From Ascidia mentula (Eukaryota > Chordata > Ascidiacea > Phlebobranchia > Ascidiidae): a stretch of DNA of 64,000 bases. Under the pieces are notes generated by a model. That model saw nothing but the letters and a program-made list of their open reading frames with translations. It was not told the origin of the DNA and searched no databases. Position numbers and translations under genes: made by a program. Positions 11,640 to 24,500 of this stretch are shown one piece after another (the stretch's first letter is position 1; every line of letters starts with the position of its first letter). The DNA lies in the NCBI GenBank assembly GCA_947561715.1, contig OX387205.1:2237001-2301000 (forward strand), given 5' to 3'.

Positions 11640-13370
11640 CTTGTACGTACGTTTTAACTTCACATACGAGAACCTAACACCCCGCAAAAACAAGTCAACG
11701 CAAACCTTTTAACGGTAAACAACAAAAGGAGTTATGCAAACAACCATATATGTTCAGCTGACCACAAACAACTGGCCATTAAACTGCATGTAAGGCTTGC
11801 AAGAAGAAAGGCTCCGGCAGCATATGCATTTAAACTCTGTCATTGAATGGATGAAATAGTTTCCTGTTTGTCAGTTAAACGCAAAAAATAACTTTACTGA
11901 ACAACTGTATCAGATGCTACATATTAAAAAAGCTATTTCTATAGATTTTTGCTTGGTTTTTATGTAAACGAATCCACAAAATTCAACAATATTTGAATCA
12001 CTTGGCAGCAAAATTGGCTGAAAAACTGCCAAATATGCGCATAATTTCATCGTTTTGTCCATGTTTTTGCCAAAAGCGCAAAAATCATTGACAAAGGTCA
12101 GTCCTTATAAAATTAACTGGCATTACTCATTACACGCAAATGGCATGTGTATTTTTCGTAACGTGGGCCGAAATTACGCAGTGTTGCAGCACAACAAGGC
12201 GGGTAAATCAAAACAATCGTTTGTCGCCTACGTTGTCTTGTAAAACAATGCTTCCCATCTAATGTGTTGCGACCCACAGGTGGAGCGCGAAAAGGTTTTT
12301 TTGGTGAGACGTAAAGCAAGTTAGTTTTCGGGTAAGTCAGATTTAAAGCCCATTGCTCGTAGGAGCGCACCTTGATTCTAATTGTTAACGGTTGTTCACT
12401 GCAAGAGCCAATTTTATAGTGGTAAAAAATGTCGAAAATTTATCAAAGAGGTCAGAGAGCAAAAATGACCATAAAATTGGTGCAGGGGCCACGTTAAATC
12501 AGTGCAAGAAAGTCAAATTGCAATGTCATCAACACGAAGGCAACTGCTAAATTGTTAAATATGTGCAATGTAGGTGTGTGTTATCCCATTTGAATAATCT
12601 AAAACGTAAATCCTGTTATCCTATCATTCCTATGTGAACTGTTACGTGTTAACTGCTTTTTTTCTGCTCTTCTCTGTCTGTGTTTGTAGTCTGGTGTTTG
12701 GTCATTTTATTCCATTCTATTCGACACTACGAGACTCGAGGCAATGCTAACTCTGTAATCTAAAAATGGGGCCTAAAAGACTACAAATATTTTAGGGTAA
12801 TATTTGCCCATAAAATAAATAAATAAAAAAGTGCGAGGTTTATTGACTAACTCTACGACTAACAATACAGTTCCAACTACTACTATTGCGCCCATCGTTG
12901 CAGATTTAACGGTGAGCTGGACTTTGCGATAGCTTTTAACGGTTTTGCCAACCCTTGTTGCTTTCTCCGTTTTCCAGCGCATTAAGGCCAGCATGTGAAA
13001 ACAATTCGTCTTGGAACTAAATGGCCTTGTGTAGATGCAGGAAATTATTGCAACGAAAAAGCGCAGTTAACACACCGTCCATAATGTCACACATTACGTT
13101 GGAAACACTCACTATCTAACGTCAGTCCAGTAACATTTCTGTCTACCACCGATTCTTCATATCCAATATATTAACTTAATAAACAAGCATCTACAGTTTT
13201 AATATCACAGTTGGTCGCTATAAATGCATTAACATCTGTAAACGCTATGTCAACAGTGTGAACCCGACTGGTGAAGGCAAAGTGGCTTTGGTCGAGCTTG
13301 GCTGCGATCGCAGTAAACTTTGAGCAAACATTGATGTTGTTGTAAACGCCGGTGTGGTTTTTCGACATCT
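11640..13370. other. Spacer between B (5' side) and C (3' side)
   Basis: It contains the upstream region of B and the downstream region of C. Minus-strand 12773-12994 could encode a 73-residue peptide with one hydrophobic stretch (GAIVVVGTVLLVVELV). It has no clear splice or homology support, so I do not call it a gene. No other structure stands out. Confidence 0.4.
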
Positions 13371-16300
13371 TTATTTTGGTAAAAGAGGAGACTTCTCGTC
13401 TTGTACGAGGGAACCGTTAACACGAATTGGAAGAACCGGATTGATACTGACGTCATCGCTGAACAGTTGTGCCATGTAGATTAGTTAAACAACTCTTCTG
13501 TTACGTTTTTCAATTTGTATTCATTACTTTACTCTTATCTTTAACCTCGTACTTACGTCAAACTTTTGGTGTCGCTCAGCTTGTTGAGATCGACAACTTC
13601 ACCGGTTTTGTAAAATATTTCTGCTTGTTCGATTGTTTCCATCATCGGTTTGCCGTTGGTTTCGGGAAATTTAAGAGATAGAAGCCCAGCGAACACAGCT
13701 GCAAAAACATCACAAGTGTTGAGTAACGACATTTTGCACGGAAACTTACAACATAATTTCAAGTATTTGGTGTAATGCTTATAATTTCGGTATACCCATA
13801 ACGCCAAATACAGAATTTGGAAGCCAAGAAACGGTATTCTGAATGTTGATTATGTAAGGTGCACTGATTCCACCGATTCGTGAAGCAATTGAACCGTTAC
13901 CGACTCCGTTACTCCTGGAAATCAAAGTAGTCAATTGCAATAAGGAATAAAGCATAGAAGTTGAATCAATACCTCAATACTGTCGGGTAAAGCTCGGTTG
14001 TGTAGTTGTAAATTATACCAAACGAACCCGAAATTCCGAACTTGGCAATGAGAGCAAACGCCACAACCAGTGTTTCAAGTGCTGTAAAAACACGCAAAGT
14101 TTCCAATAATGTTTAAAAACTTGCTTTTAACTTGCACTTGCTTTTAAAGAGCCTTGACCTGGTGTAATTTAGGAAAATATGGGAATCGCCGGTTTCAGTA
14201 ATGTAAACACACAAGTATCTTTAAATGAATCATGTTTCTTTAAACACATTTTGAAAATCTGAACACATAGACGCTTTTATAATGCACCACAATGTGATAT
14301 GGTGGTAGTCTTAATATTGTTGCTGTGGTAATAACATCACCATCTAAATGTGCATTTTTCAGAAAATGTTTGATCGCTTGTTGACTCATCTAATGATTTG
14401 AAACAAATACAAAACAATAATAATAAAAAAAGATGTAAAAATGTAAAAACGTACATTGCTTGTCGCCAGCGTATTCATTGACAATTACACTTGCAATAAG
14501 GCCTAGTCCAGCAACGAGAAACATCGAAGACAAAAGAATTCTTCGCCCGACTCGATCCATAAGCGGGATACAGACAATGTACGATGCACCCTCACATACG
14601 CCGTCTAGCGGGAAAAAAGATTTTAAAATTGTCACACAAAATAACGCATGCGCTTACTTAGAGTGTTATTGACGAAGATATTTCCGGCGAGTGAACCCGT
14701 GTTCAACGAAATTCCATAGTAAACCAAACTGTTAACAAACCTGTAACAACGAATCTCGTTTCAAATGTTTTAAATTTTGTTACAACGCAACCATTCCCAC
14801 CAGCAAAACATAACCTTTAGGGTGAGAACCCGCAATCCTGAAGTTTTGAATAGATCCAAGATTGAGTACTTGGACGCTGATTCCCTTTGACAAACTTGTT
14901 TCTGAAAATTATTCACTCGTCATTAAGAAAAGTGTATCTTGCTTTTTTTAAACATGTACCAGTTTTTCTTCACCAGCTCTTCTCGCTTCGTCCCAATCTT
15001 CTTCAGTCAAGTGCTTTTTGTTAATTCTTGCCATCAGTTTTGTAACCTTCACGTTAACACAATAAAATATAACCCATGTTTAAATTGCTGCGTCACAACC
15101 CTAACGACGCCACTTCACATGGCAGACAAAACGTTGGTTAAATAAGTTAAGTTTATTATTGTTCCGAAAGATATTTTAGACAACAACACCCATTATTCAC
15201 CTTTATTCCTTGCTTGTCTTTCTCCATGGCGAAAAGCCATCTGGGAGACTCCGGAAGGATGATGACAATGATGAGCATTGGAGCACAGAAGAGCGCAGTC
15301 ACAAACTAAGACCAAAAAATTGCGATGATGAATAAAACATCGGTATATAATCTTATTAAACTTAGGTACAAACTAGTTTGAAAAGCAAAGTCAAAGCTGA
15401 TATGCTACTCAGGCCGAAGTAGTCATCAAACACCACTGTGATCATCATCAGTGCTAGATAAGACGCGCGCAGTAGGTAGGCATGAGTAGCATATTAACTT
15501 TGGCTTTACTTTTCAAACGGATCTCCTTAAATTGCCAGCAATTCTGCAACATCCAGAAATATATGTAAACATTGTGGATTAACTGTGTTCAAATTGTGGT
15601 AACCAACAGTAACATCCATAAATAGGATTATTTTTACATTATAAACGTTTTCAACGCCAAGTCCTAAATGACTGTCGTTAATCATGTTGTAACCATGTTC
15701 TTTGCCACAGTTTGAACATGAACCCGGTTTAAGTACACAAGGGTACCAAACAAAGCTCACCATTAGGTGGTGCCAACCTCTCCACTGATATGCCAATCCA
15801 CTAATTATCATTAAACTGAGAGGATGATATAAATGGTAAACCATTCCGAACAATGTCCGCCACTTGTATCCGATTATCTCCATAACTAAACGACAAAAAT
15901 TAACAACTGTTTTATTGAACTCTTCGTTGTGGTCTATATTTCCACAAAGATGTTTTACAAGACGTTCAAAGTACTATGAGGGCTTGAAAGTATGTGCTAT
16001 CAGTTGACTTAAAAGTATGTACAAGCAAATAAACACTTAAAAGTCTCAACAAACAATGTTTCTTTATCTGTGACGCCGGTGAGGTCAGCTCTATATAACT
16101 GTGAAGCTGGACCAACCACGCCGTTGTTAAACTGTAAATGACATAAATTTTTGCCGAAACGTCTTAAATAAGTAAAACATGTCATTGTTTTCTGCACCAT
16201 GGGCCAGTCTCTGTATTCTCAGAATTATGAGTAGATGCATAAATAGTGTTCCTAATGCTAGTTTAAATCATATGTTGCAAGGGCACTTACGATACACAAA

Positions 16301-17622
16301 AGATCCAATAGTTCCTCCATAAATAAAACAAGCAATCAGGACTCTAAAGACCATGTACATCACCACTGATGTACTGAATGCTATACCGAACATACTTGCT
16401 ATGCCCAGAGCGGCTGAAACAACCAAAGTTGGCTTGCGACCATATCTAAAACAATGGAACAACCATATGGAACTGGTTACGTCACTCTTTCGAGTTTTTG
16501 CATGAGTTTTTGATTGCTAGAAGACTATTGTCAGTAATAGGAATAGTTGCTACTCAAACTATATGCATTACTAGTTTTGAATCGCTTGTAAATTTAAAGT
16601 CAAACCAAGAAGTATTGATTGAATAATCCACAACAGCTATATGGAAAATGTACAACTCTTTTGGCCCACTGACCTGTCAGCAATATTCCCAAAGAAAAGC
16701 GACCCCAGTAGCATTCCAACGTAGAACATTGAGGTGGAAAGAGGGATTAAGTAACTCCGATCGCACACAAGGTTAAACTGTGTTAAGGAGAAATGATCTT
16801 ACTTGTATTCGAAAAGATTAACTGATGTACGTATATGTTACCTCAGTAATAACGGTGCTTGTGAATAGACTTCTGTCGTACCAATAACCGTGGTCGCATG
16901 GGATGTGATTAGCTGTCATATTAACGCACGACAACGTCCCATCGCATTTGTTGTAGTTGTAACCGTACCTAGAATCAAACACGTGTATTTTCGTGCTACA
17001 TTAGGCAATTCTGCAAAACATACACTAACTTACTTGAAGCAAGTTTCGTATTTCTCCGTCGTCGGGTCATAAGGTGTTGTGTAGTTGAGAATATCAGATT
17101 CAGTCAAGTTGGGGTAAGCCGTTGAGTTGTCCAATGGCGGGACATTGCACCTGAAAGCACAGCACAGCTAGATATGTAGCTGTAAACGAGCACCTTTTTG
17201 TGGTGCTAAACCACCCAGTGATTGGATATTGGAGACTCTTTGCATGTAGAATTAACGCAATGCATGCAATAAAGGACGTCTAACTGCTATTTTGGGCAAA
17301 TATGTACAAATAATATGGCAGCTTCGTTGGCTTAGGTGAAAGTACTAAGAAGCTGTTCAGTTTTCAGCTTGAATGCAACTGTACCAGACCTCATTGTCTG
17401 GCACAGGTCATGGTCCAATAAGTTCCTGAATCAATTGTCTATTTAAAACTTTGCCAAACGTTTCACAAATACTTGCCTATAATCGGACTCGTATGCAATG
17501 AAGACAGTTGCCAATGCATGGTAACCAGCAATGGCTGAGCTGTAACTCAACAAGGCACCGACAATGATTTGACAAAGCCCAACATCCCCGACCTTCTTTA
17601 AAATATAATCGAAACTAATCAT
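13371..17622 (-). CDS. SLC22-type organic ion transporter C, dileucine tail
   Basis: Fifteen exons join in frame to 585 residues: 17477-17622, 17034-17150, 16852-16978, 16674-16777, 16291-16445, 15761-15885, 15201-15305, 14960-15046, 14801-14901, 14658-14740, 14455-14604, 13973-14081, 13796-13914, 13557-13698, 13371-13458. Hallmarks in order: MISFDYILKKVGDVG and TM1; CNVPPLDNST loop with glycosylation sites; RFGRKP-type loop after TM2; PESPRWLFAMEKDKQG; MDRVGRR; ELYPTVV; PETNGKPMMETIEQAE. The tail ends in DEKSPLLPK, which contains an acidic dileucine signal (ExxxLL) known from membrane proteins sorted to endosomes or lysosomes. Intron 1 uses a GC donor (17475-17476). The AATAAA polyadenylation hexamer overlaps the stop codon. 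Every splice phase agrees and no lesion is seen. The substrate cannot be told. Confidence 0.9.
15377..15517. repeat. Small inverted-repeat element, intron 6 of C
   Basis: The 34-bp arms (15377-15410 and 15484-15517) match at 30 of 34 positions and end in TTTGAAAAG. The inner part of the arms resembles the GCTTTGGCTTT tail shared with the elements at 9801-9936 and 1142-1165. On the minus strand the interior has CTGATGA (15445-15451), but no GAAA box at the expected place. Confidence 0.65.
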
Positions 17623-19469
17623 CTAGAGCCAGCCGTAATCTTGCTGCTTGTAGTTTTTGATAGGACTTTGTCCACCTTCAGAAAGACAAATTTTAAACTG
17701 ACAGCACCTGGAAATATTTGGCTGGGTATCAAGTCAATGCAAGCCCGTGTAAACATTACGCTTCGCCGCAGTTGTGCACTGATACTGTCGCTTGTGTAAA
17801 GTACAATCGAAGCGCACGCAGGCGTGAAAGGGAGAAAATGGTTATAGGCCACAACGTTTGCTATTGCGTCTACCAGTAATTCAGCTAATTTTGGACGTTT
17901 TGTTAACTCAAGAAAACGCTTCCTTCCTATAAAGCAACCGGTTTGTGCCTTGACGCACACAGACTACTTGTTTCGTTAAACCAACCAACAAACTGGTTCA
18001 GGTTAAGCTACCTCTGTAATGTACACCGACAAACAAGAATTGCAAACGAGGCCTCAAAGGAAATGCACAACTCTTGAACCTCTAAACCTTTCAGAAAGTA
18101 TTAACTCAAACACATATCGCACAAGGAAGTTAATATAAACGCAAATGGGTTGCCGGGCATGAAATGGTAACAATTTACAGACGTACGCACAGCTCACAGC
18201 ACGTATTTTCAATATTCCCTCACAAAATAAAGATAACAATTGCCAAAACCTCGCGCTGTCAGTTGGCGTCAGTGGCTTGACACGTGCTATAGTCTAGTCT
18301 GAAATCAAAGATCGGAGTAGTTTTAAGCCCAATCTAGCCTAAAACTGTAACGCCATTGAAATGTACATTTAGACAGAATGAAAATTTCTGTATACTTTAA
18401 GATACAATGTCGCACTGACCCTGGCTGTCTTTCACTCTTTTAAGGTAATTTTGGATATCTGACCAGTGAAGACAAATCCGTCGATAACACCAAGCAGAAC
18501 AGACTGATTCCTGCGGTTTTATAGTCACATTCTCCCTATCTTGAATGTGTTGAGTGCGTCTGATGGCATAGCGAAGCATTAGGTAACTTTATAATGCTCT
18601 TTATTTGTCCAGTGCATTTGAGTCTTCGCCCTTGCAACCTAAATACTTTCGGCCGCCAATTATATCCTCTTTCTTTCTGTCGTGCACGCACTTCTATTTA
18701 TTGCTTGCATTCCTTCCGCTTATTGTTCGCTTTCCAAAGCCAACTGGTGCGAAACCAGCATGTCTGGCTCAAGTCAGCAATCCTATTTATTCAACAATAC
18801 CACAAGGTAAAACTGCTTTGATGCGTCAAACCGTTTAAGGCATTTCCAGTGATGGTTACAGCAGAAAACGTGAACAGCATGTTTCTACACTTGCTTAATT
18901 CCCATCTCAGGTTTCTGGTCGACACAGTACGCATGGCATGTTTAACTTTTTGTCTGTTTTAAAACGGCTGTATTACAACTGTTACCTTCGGTTATGTGCC
19001 TTCATCTCTATTGGTTTGTTTATCAGTTTCCCATAAACTCACATAGGAAGTTCAATCGCATTTCAATTCCAACTGCCGCAGCGCCTGATACGGGAACAGG
19101 AACAGAAACTCATTTGTTCACATTCAACATGACATAGCGTCAACCGGATCAAAATTAACAACTTCCAGGTTTTCCACGGCCGATATAGTAATAAGAGAAC
19201 GTAGGTACGGTAATGTATAAACCTGTATGCTTTCCTAAATAATACGACTACGTATCCCAGAAGAAAGACCACTTACTAACCCCTTATCGACTGCTTGGTT
19301 AACACATACCGGTTTGTTGCACGTTTTTGCGCTAGATTCAATCACGTTATATTAGCATTACAATGGGAAAACTAGTCAACGGCGATCAAGTACTCATGGT
19401 ACAGCAAATGCTTGAAGGGCTTAATGGTGTTTGGTATCTTTACATATTTCTCGTCGTGTTCAAGAAACC
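17623..19469. other. Spacer between C (5' side) and the D relic
   Basis: No gene is supported. The first few hundred bases should hold the promoter of C. The short frames in this stretch lack splice signals, homology or biased codon use that I can recognise. No clear repeat ends are visible. Confidence 0.4.
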
Positions 19470-20751
19470 TTCCAAAACTACCCGAAATAGTGGTGTCGAT
19501 GATTACGTCATCACTAAAAACTCGAATGTTGTACTTAAGGTTTGTTTACTTTAAGCGACAAAATAATTTCCTGTCCATACATCTTGATCGTCATGCTTAC
19601 GTCACACTTTTGTCGTCATCGAGCTTGTTGAGATCGACAACTTCACCGGTTTTGTAAAATATTTCTGCTTGTTCAATTGTTTCCATCATCGGTTTGCCGT
19701 TAGTTTCGGGAAGTTTGAGAGATAATTGCACATAAAAACAAGTTGTTAATAATGGTTGTTCATTGTTAGACTATTTTATATCAGGAATTAAAAGCCAACA
19801 TAAAATCGTCATGTGGACGTATCCAGGAACGAACGTCAAAATACCAATAACTTGTAACAAATAGTATTTGTTAGTGAATAAGTTGTACTTTGGTGTTCTG
19901 CGATACTATCCATGTGTAAGTTTTTCTTTGGTTGTTTATCTGTGTTTGCGATGATTTTGCCACAAAGGAAACCGTTTGTACTGTGGGACTATTCTTGTAC
20001 AAAAGTCTACAATTTGCTAAAATTATCATAATTTGCCTTGATTAATATTGTCAACATACAATTGTGTTTTGAATGTTGCTAAAGTGATGAACTGAATTAA
20101 GCAATTCAAATTTGTTATACACAAACCTGTCGGCCGCATTTCCGAATAGAAACGACCCGATCAACATTCCCTCATAATACATTGAAGTTGACAGTGGTAT
20201 TAGGTAACAGCGGTTGCATATGAGGTTGAACTGTAAAAAATACTCCAGTGTAAACAACTGAAGAATCTGGTTATTCTACCTCACGTGCCTCAGTAACAAC
20301 AGTCTCTGTGAACAGACTTTTGTCATACCCTTATCACACACAATGTGTTTGGCCGACAAAGAGAACCATCTGGCAATATTATTTACGGATATCAACGTCT
20401 CCGTTACTATGCAGCAGCCCTTGTCGGGATGTACTCTTATATGTGTGCAAAACAGCACAGTTCAGTGCTACGACACTTATAGGAATACATCTTGATGAGG
20501 GCTGCTGCATAGTAACGGAAACGTTGGTATTCATAAATATTATTGCCAGACGTGTAGGTAAGCCAACACTAGTCAGTTTTTAGTTCGATTATATAATACA
20601 CTGACCTATATTGTGGCTCATATGCAACAAATACCGTTGCCAGTGCGTGGTAACCACTGATGGTGAAAGTGTAACCGAGTAAAAGAGCAACCACAACCTG
20701 ACTAATCCCTACTTCCCCGACTTTTTCCAACAAGCTATCGAAACTAACCAT
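19470..20751 (-). pseudogene. SLC22-type transporter D, internally deleted relic
   Basis: Exon 1 (20606-20751, MVSFDSLLEKVGEVG and TM1) is intact with a GT donor. Exon 4 (20127-20230) is present. Exon 3 survives only as its 3' part (about 20283-20337), cut where an inverted pair of repeats (20369-20550) replaces the rest and exon 2. Exons 5-13 are gone. Exon 14 remains from LSLKLPETNG onward (19601-about 19727) and then runs straight into sequence that in F and G lies in intron 7. Exon 15 is recognisable by its acceptor (TTTTTAG before 19513). The copy belongs to the F/G subfamily by exon 1 (GISQVVVALLLGYTFTISGYH). It cannot make a carrier. Confidence 0.85.
20369..20550. repeat. Inverted repeat pair with hammerhead-like core, inside D
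   Basis: The left part (20369-20431) and right part (20479-20550) are imperfect inverted copies, each ending in ATTGCCAGA. The right copy has CTTGATGA (20491-20498), the GGCTGCTGCATAGTAAC segment, GGAAAC (from 20517) and stem I GAATAC (20483-20488) with GTATTC (20527-20532). The insertion coincides with loss of exons 2 and part of 3 of the D relic. Confidence 0.6.
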
Positions 20752-21546
20752 CGTGGACTGTGTAACTATTCTTAGTTCACTTGCAACACCTAGCCATATT
20801 AAACATCACAAGAGTGATCTATAACGGTAGCAAAAACAGAAACTTTCCTCTGCAGACACGTACTCTGGGTGTTGCTAGTTTTGACGTTGGCATCCTGCCG
20901 CGGATGCTTTGACAATCAGATTTATCCACCTTGCAAAACTGCCACAATGCCATGATATGATTGTATTTTGATAAGCAGGAAAGCATGACGCAGAATAAAC
21001 ACAACCAACACTGCTGCATGCATGTTTCACTGCTGTTTGTCTTTCGTAAAAACGATAGAAAAAGCAATCCTTCAAGAACTAAACCACAAAAACTAGAAGA
21101 ACCTCCCATATATCGCACACAAGATCGAGCTGAGTTACGCAAAAACATACATAACTAGGATTCTTTTACAGACACGGCTTAAGTTGAAATCCTCTTAAAA
21201 GAATGCTGTGGTAACCTATTTGAGAAGTTGAATGGAAGTCAATTTGAGCGCCGTAATGATCTCTGCGGATCAGGAAAATTACGACAGACGAGAAGCGGAT
21301 GCAATATCAAACTTTTTTATTTTGATGGATGGAAATGTCAACAATAAATGGACGATACTGTTTATATTGCTTTTTCCACATTGGTGTTCACTTAATTTGA
21401 CTATGAACAATTTCCCAATCAAAAACTACAGCCCATGATAACCACTAGTGCTACAGTGCAGTATGAGAAATAATAAATGATCTGTACATGCTACCGACGG
21501 GATGTTTTGATAAACACCCAAGTGCTTTTATTTCTGTTTGGCATTT
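20752..21546. other. Spacer between D relic and E
   Basis: Positions 20752-21200 resemble the upstream regions of F and G (the GTGGACTGTGTAACT leader and the GCATGACG...AAACAC block), so they look like the old promoter of D. The remainder to 21546 is 3' flank of E. No gene is seen. Confidence 0.5.
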
Positions 21547-24500
21547 TTATTTTGGCTGAAGCAGAGGTGTCTCGTTATGTTCAAAGAATCTGTTAAAATA
21601 AACACAAGCTTTGATAATGTGAAGTTGAAGGCCACGTCATCATTGAACATATCCATGCAGTGAATCTTGTTCGGCCCAACTTTAATGTAAGTACAGAAAA
21701 CATAAGTTCGTTGCGCAGTTTCAGGATGACGCACATCCACTCTAGTATTTTACATTACGTCACACTTACGTCACAATGGTGTCGTCATCAAGCTTGTTGA
21801 GATCGACAACTTCACCGGTTTTGTAAAATATTTCTGCTTGTTCGATTGTTTCCATCATCGGCTTGCCGTTGGTTTCGGGAAGTTTAAGAGATAGAAGCCC
21901 GGCGAACACTGCTGCAAAAACATTACAACTGTTGAGTAACGACATTTTGCATGGAAACATACAACATAATATAAAGTATTTGGTGCAATGCTGATAATTT
22001 CGGTATACCCAGAACGCCAAATACAGAGTTAGGAAGCCATGAAACTTCATTCTGAATTGTTATAATGTAAGGTGCACAGACTCCTCCGATTCGTGCAGCA
22101 TTTAAACCAGTTGCAACTCCAGTACTCCTTAAAAATGAAGAAATCATAGCTTTATTAAAAAATAAGATATCGAAGGTAAATCTACCTCACAACTGTTGGG
22201 TATATTTCGGTTGTGTAATTGTAGGCAATGCCGAAGGAACCAGCAATTCCGAACTTGCCAATAAGAGCGAAAACAAGCCCCAGTGTCTGGAGTGCTGTAA
22301 CAACACACAGTATTGATGATACAACAAAAGTTCACGTTACTCTATTCAAATCTCAAATGAGAACTGTTTTGAACATTACACAAATGTAGATTTCCCTATC
22401 TTGAACCCTGGGGCTCCATATAAAATTTAAGGGTTGCTTGAGCTACGCTTGTTGTTACGCAAGAGTTTCTGAATATATCCGTATAGCTTTGGACAACAAG
22501 CATTCAATCAAAAATGAAAAAAACGTCAATTTAAGTTAAGGATCGATATATTGGGGACTAAATAACCTTGCAGTGTTTGTGGGACCCCATGTAAGGAGTT
22601 ACAAAGCAGCATCTTACACTAATACCGACTTCATGTTATTACAACTTTTGTTTAGGTTATGTTTTGTCAGTGCTTTTTTTTAACTTTTTTTTAGCAATCT
22701 ACTTGTTTTACAAAACAAAACTCTTTGAAAAATGTTTCATTTACATTGGTTGCCATCGGAATATTCGTTAACAATTACACATGCAATGAGGCCAAGTCCT
22801 GCAAGCAGAAACATTGAAAACAAAAGAATTCTTCGCCCAACTCTATCCATAAGAGGGATGCAGGCTACATACGATGTTGCCTCGAGTAATCCATCTAGAT
22901 GAATGGATGTTTGAATATAGTCAACACAGAGAAATAGCGGTGCAAAAAGTACGTACTCAGAGTATTATTAACAAAGACATCTCCAGCAAATGTTCCAACG
23001 TTAAGAGAAATCCCATAGTATACCAGACTGTTAACAAACCTAGAGAAATGATTGTAAGGTTGAACATGACCAATAGAAGAAAAAAAATCATTATTACCAG
23101 CAAAACATGAGCTTCAGAGTGACGATTCGTAATCCAGAAGTTTTAAATAGATGCAACACTGAATACCTGATTGCTGATTTTTCCTGAGGACCTTGATTCT
23201 GCGAAAGAAGTTTCTGAGTATTGAATATATAGACACCTGATTCGATAACCTTAATCATTTTGTTGCTGCCCGTGCAATTTTATGTATCACATTTGTTGTT
23301 CATGTGCGTATGTATAAAATAAAAGTGATTATATGTGAACTGTAAAAATTAACGCAGAAAAAGTGTTAAACATGTACTTGGTTTTCTTCGCCAACTTTTC
23401 TCCCTTCCAACAAATCTTCATCAGTCAAGTGCTTTTTGTTTATTCTTGCCATCAGTTTTGCCACCTTGACGTTAAAATGTCACAAAACATTGTACCAAGC
23501 ACTTTAAGGGAAAAGTCGTTTCAAGAAATTTTCAACAATATCACGTTTCTGTCTCACCTTAATTCCTTCGTCGTTTTTCTCCTTGGCGAAAAGCCACCTT
23601 GGAGACTCTGGAAGGATGATGACGAAGATGAGCATTGGAGCACAAAGGAGCGTCGTCGCAAGCTTATACCAAAATACAATTGTAATAAGCATGGAACACA
23701 TTTAATTGTCCACAATCACTTATTTAACATACAAGCTTATGGCTCTTTGTATTGATTTTACAGCATATGTGATCATGTTTACACAACCAACCATACTGTG
23801 ATTGAAAAATTCAACATAAGCGGACACAAGTTACCATTAGTTGGTGCCAGTCTCTCCAGTTGTGGGCCAATCCACTGAATATCATTATGCTAAATGGTCG
23901 TAACAAATGATGAGCCATTCCAAACAACGTCCTCCATTTGCAGCCGATAATCTCCATCACTAAACGCAATACAATCAAGAGAACATTTTGCTTTTGGGAG
24001 AACAAAGCAAGCATTGAAAAGGCGTGGTAATTATAATTTCTCAATTACTTATACATTTAACAAAATAACCATAGAAGGTAAATTTCGTATTCCCGAGTTT
24101 TTTAGTCAGTTCCTGATTTTAACAAGCGCTTGTTGTATGTGATACGAATATTGTGCTTACTATACACAAATGTTGCTATTAATCCCCCGTCGTTGAAGCA
24201 GGCAACCAATATCCTGAATACAATGTACATCTCAACCGATGTGCTGTATGTCAAACCGAACATGCTTGCTGTGCCCAACGCTACTGAAATCATGATGACG
24301 GGTTTGCGCCCGCGTCTAAAAGCGACACTTTGGTTATGTTGCTTTAAGATTTTTTGCTATATAACATTTTTTGTTTAATTTTTCGTGTTACAAGCAAACG
24401 CCTGTTGGTCCATGACTCTTCAGAGATTTTAAGTGTACAACTCAACCGTCAGGTTCGCAAAAATGTAACAAAATATATTTTTTCGTCTTCTTGTTGTAAT

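Noticed and set aside
12773-12994. 73-residue minus-strand peptide with one hydrophobic segment
   Set aside because: No splice sites, homology or regulatory context support it, and length and composition are within chance.
14460-14672. Plus-strand frame opposite exon 11 of C (and similar ones at 8014, 30567, 37615)
   Set aside because: It is an antisense shadow of a transporter exon that stays open because of codon composition. The sense strand has matching splice sites and conserved motifs.
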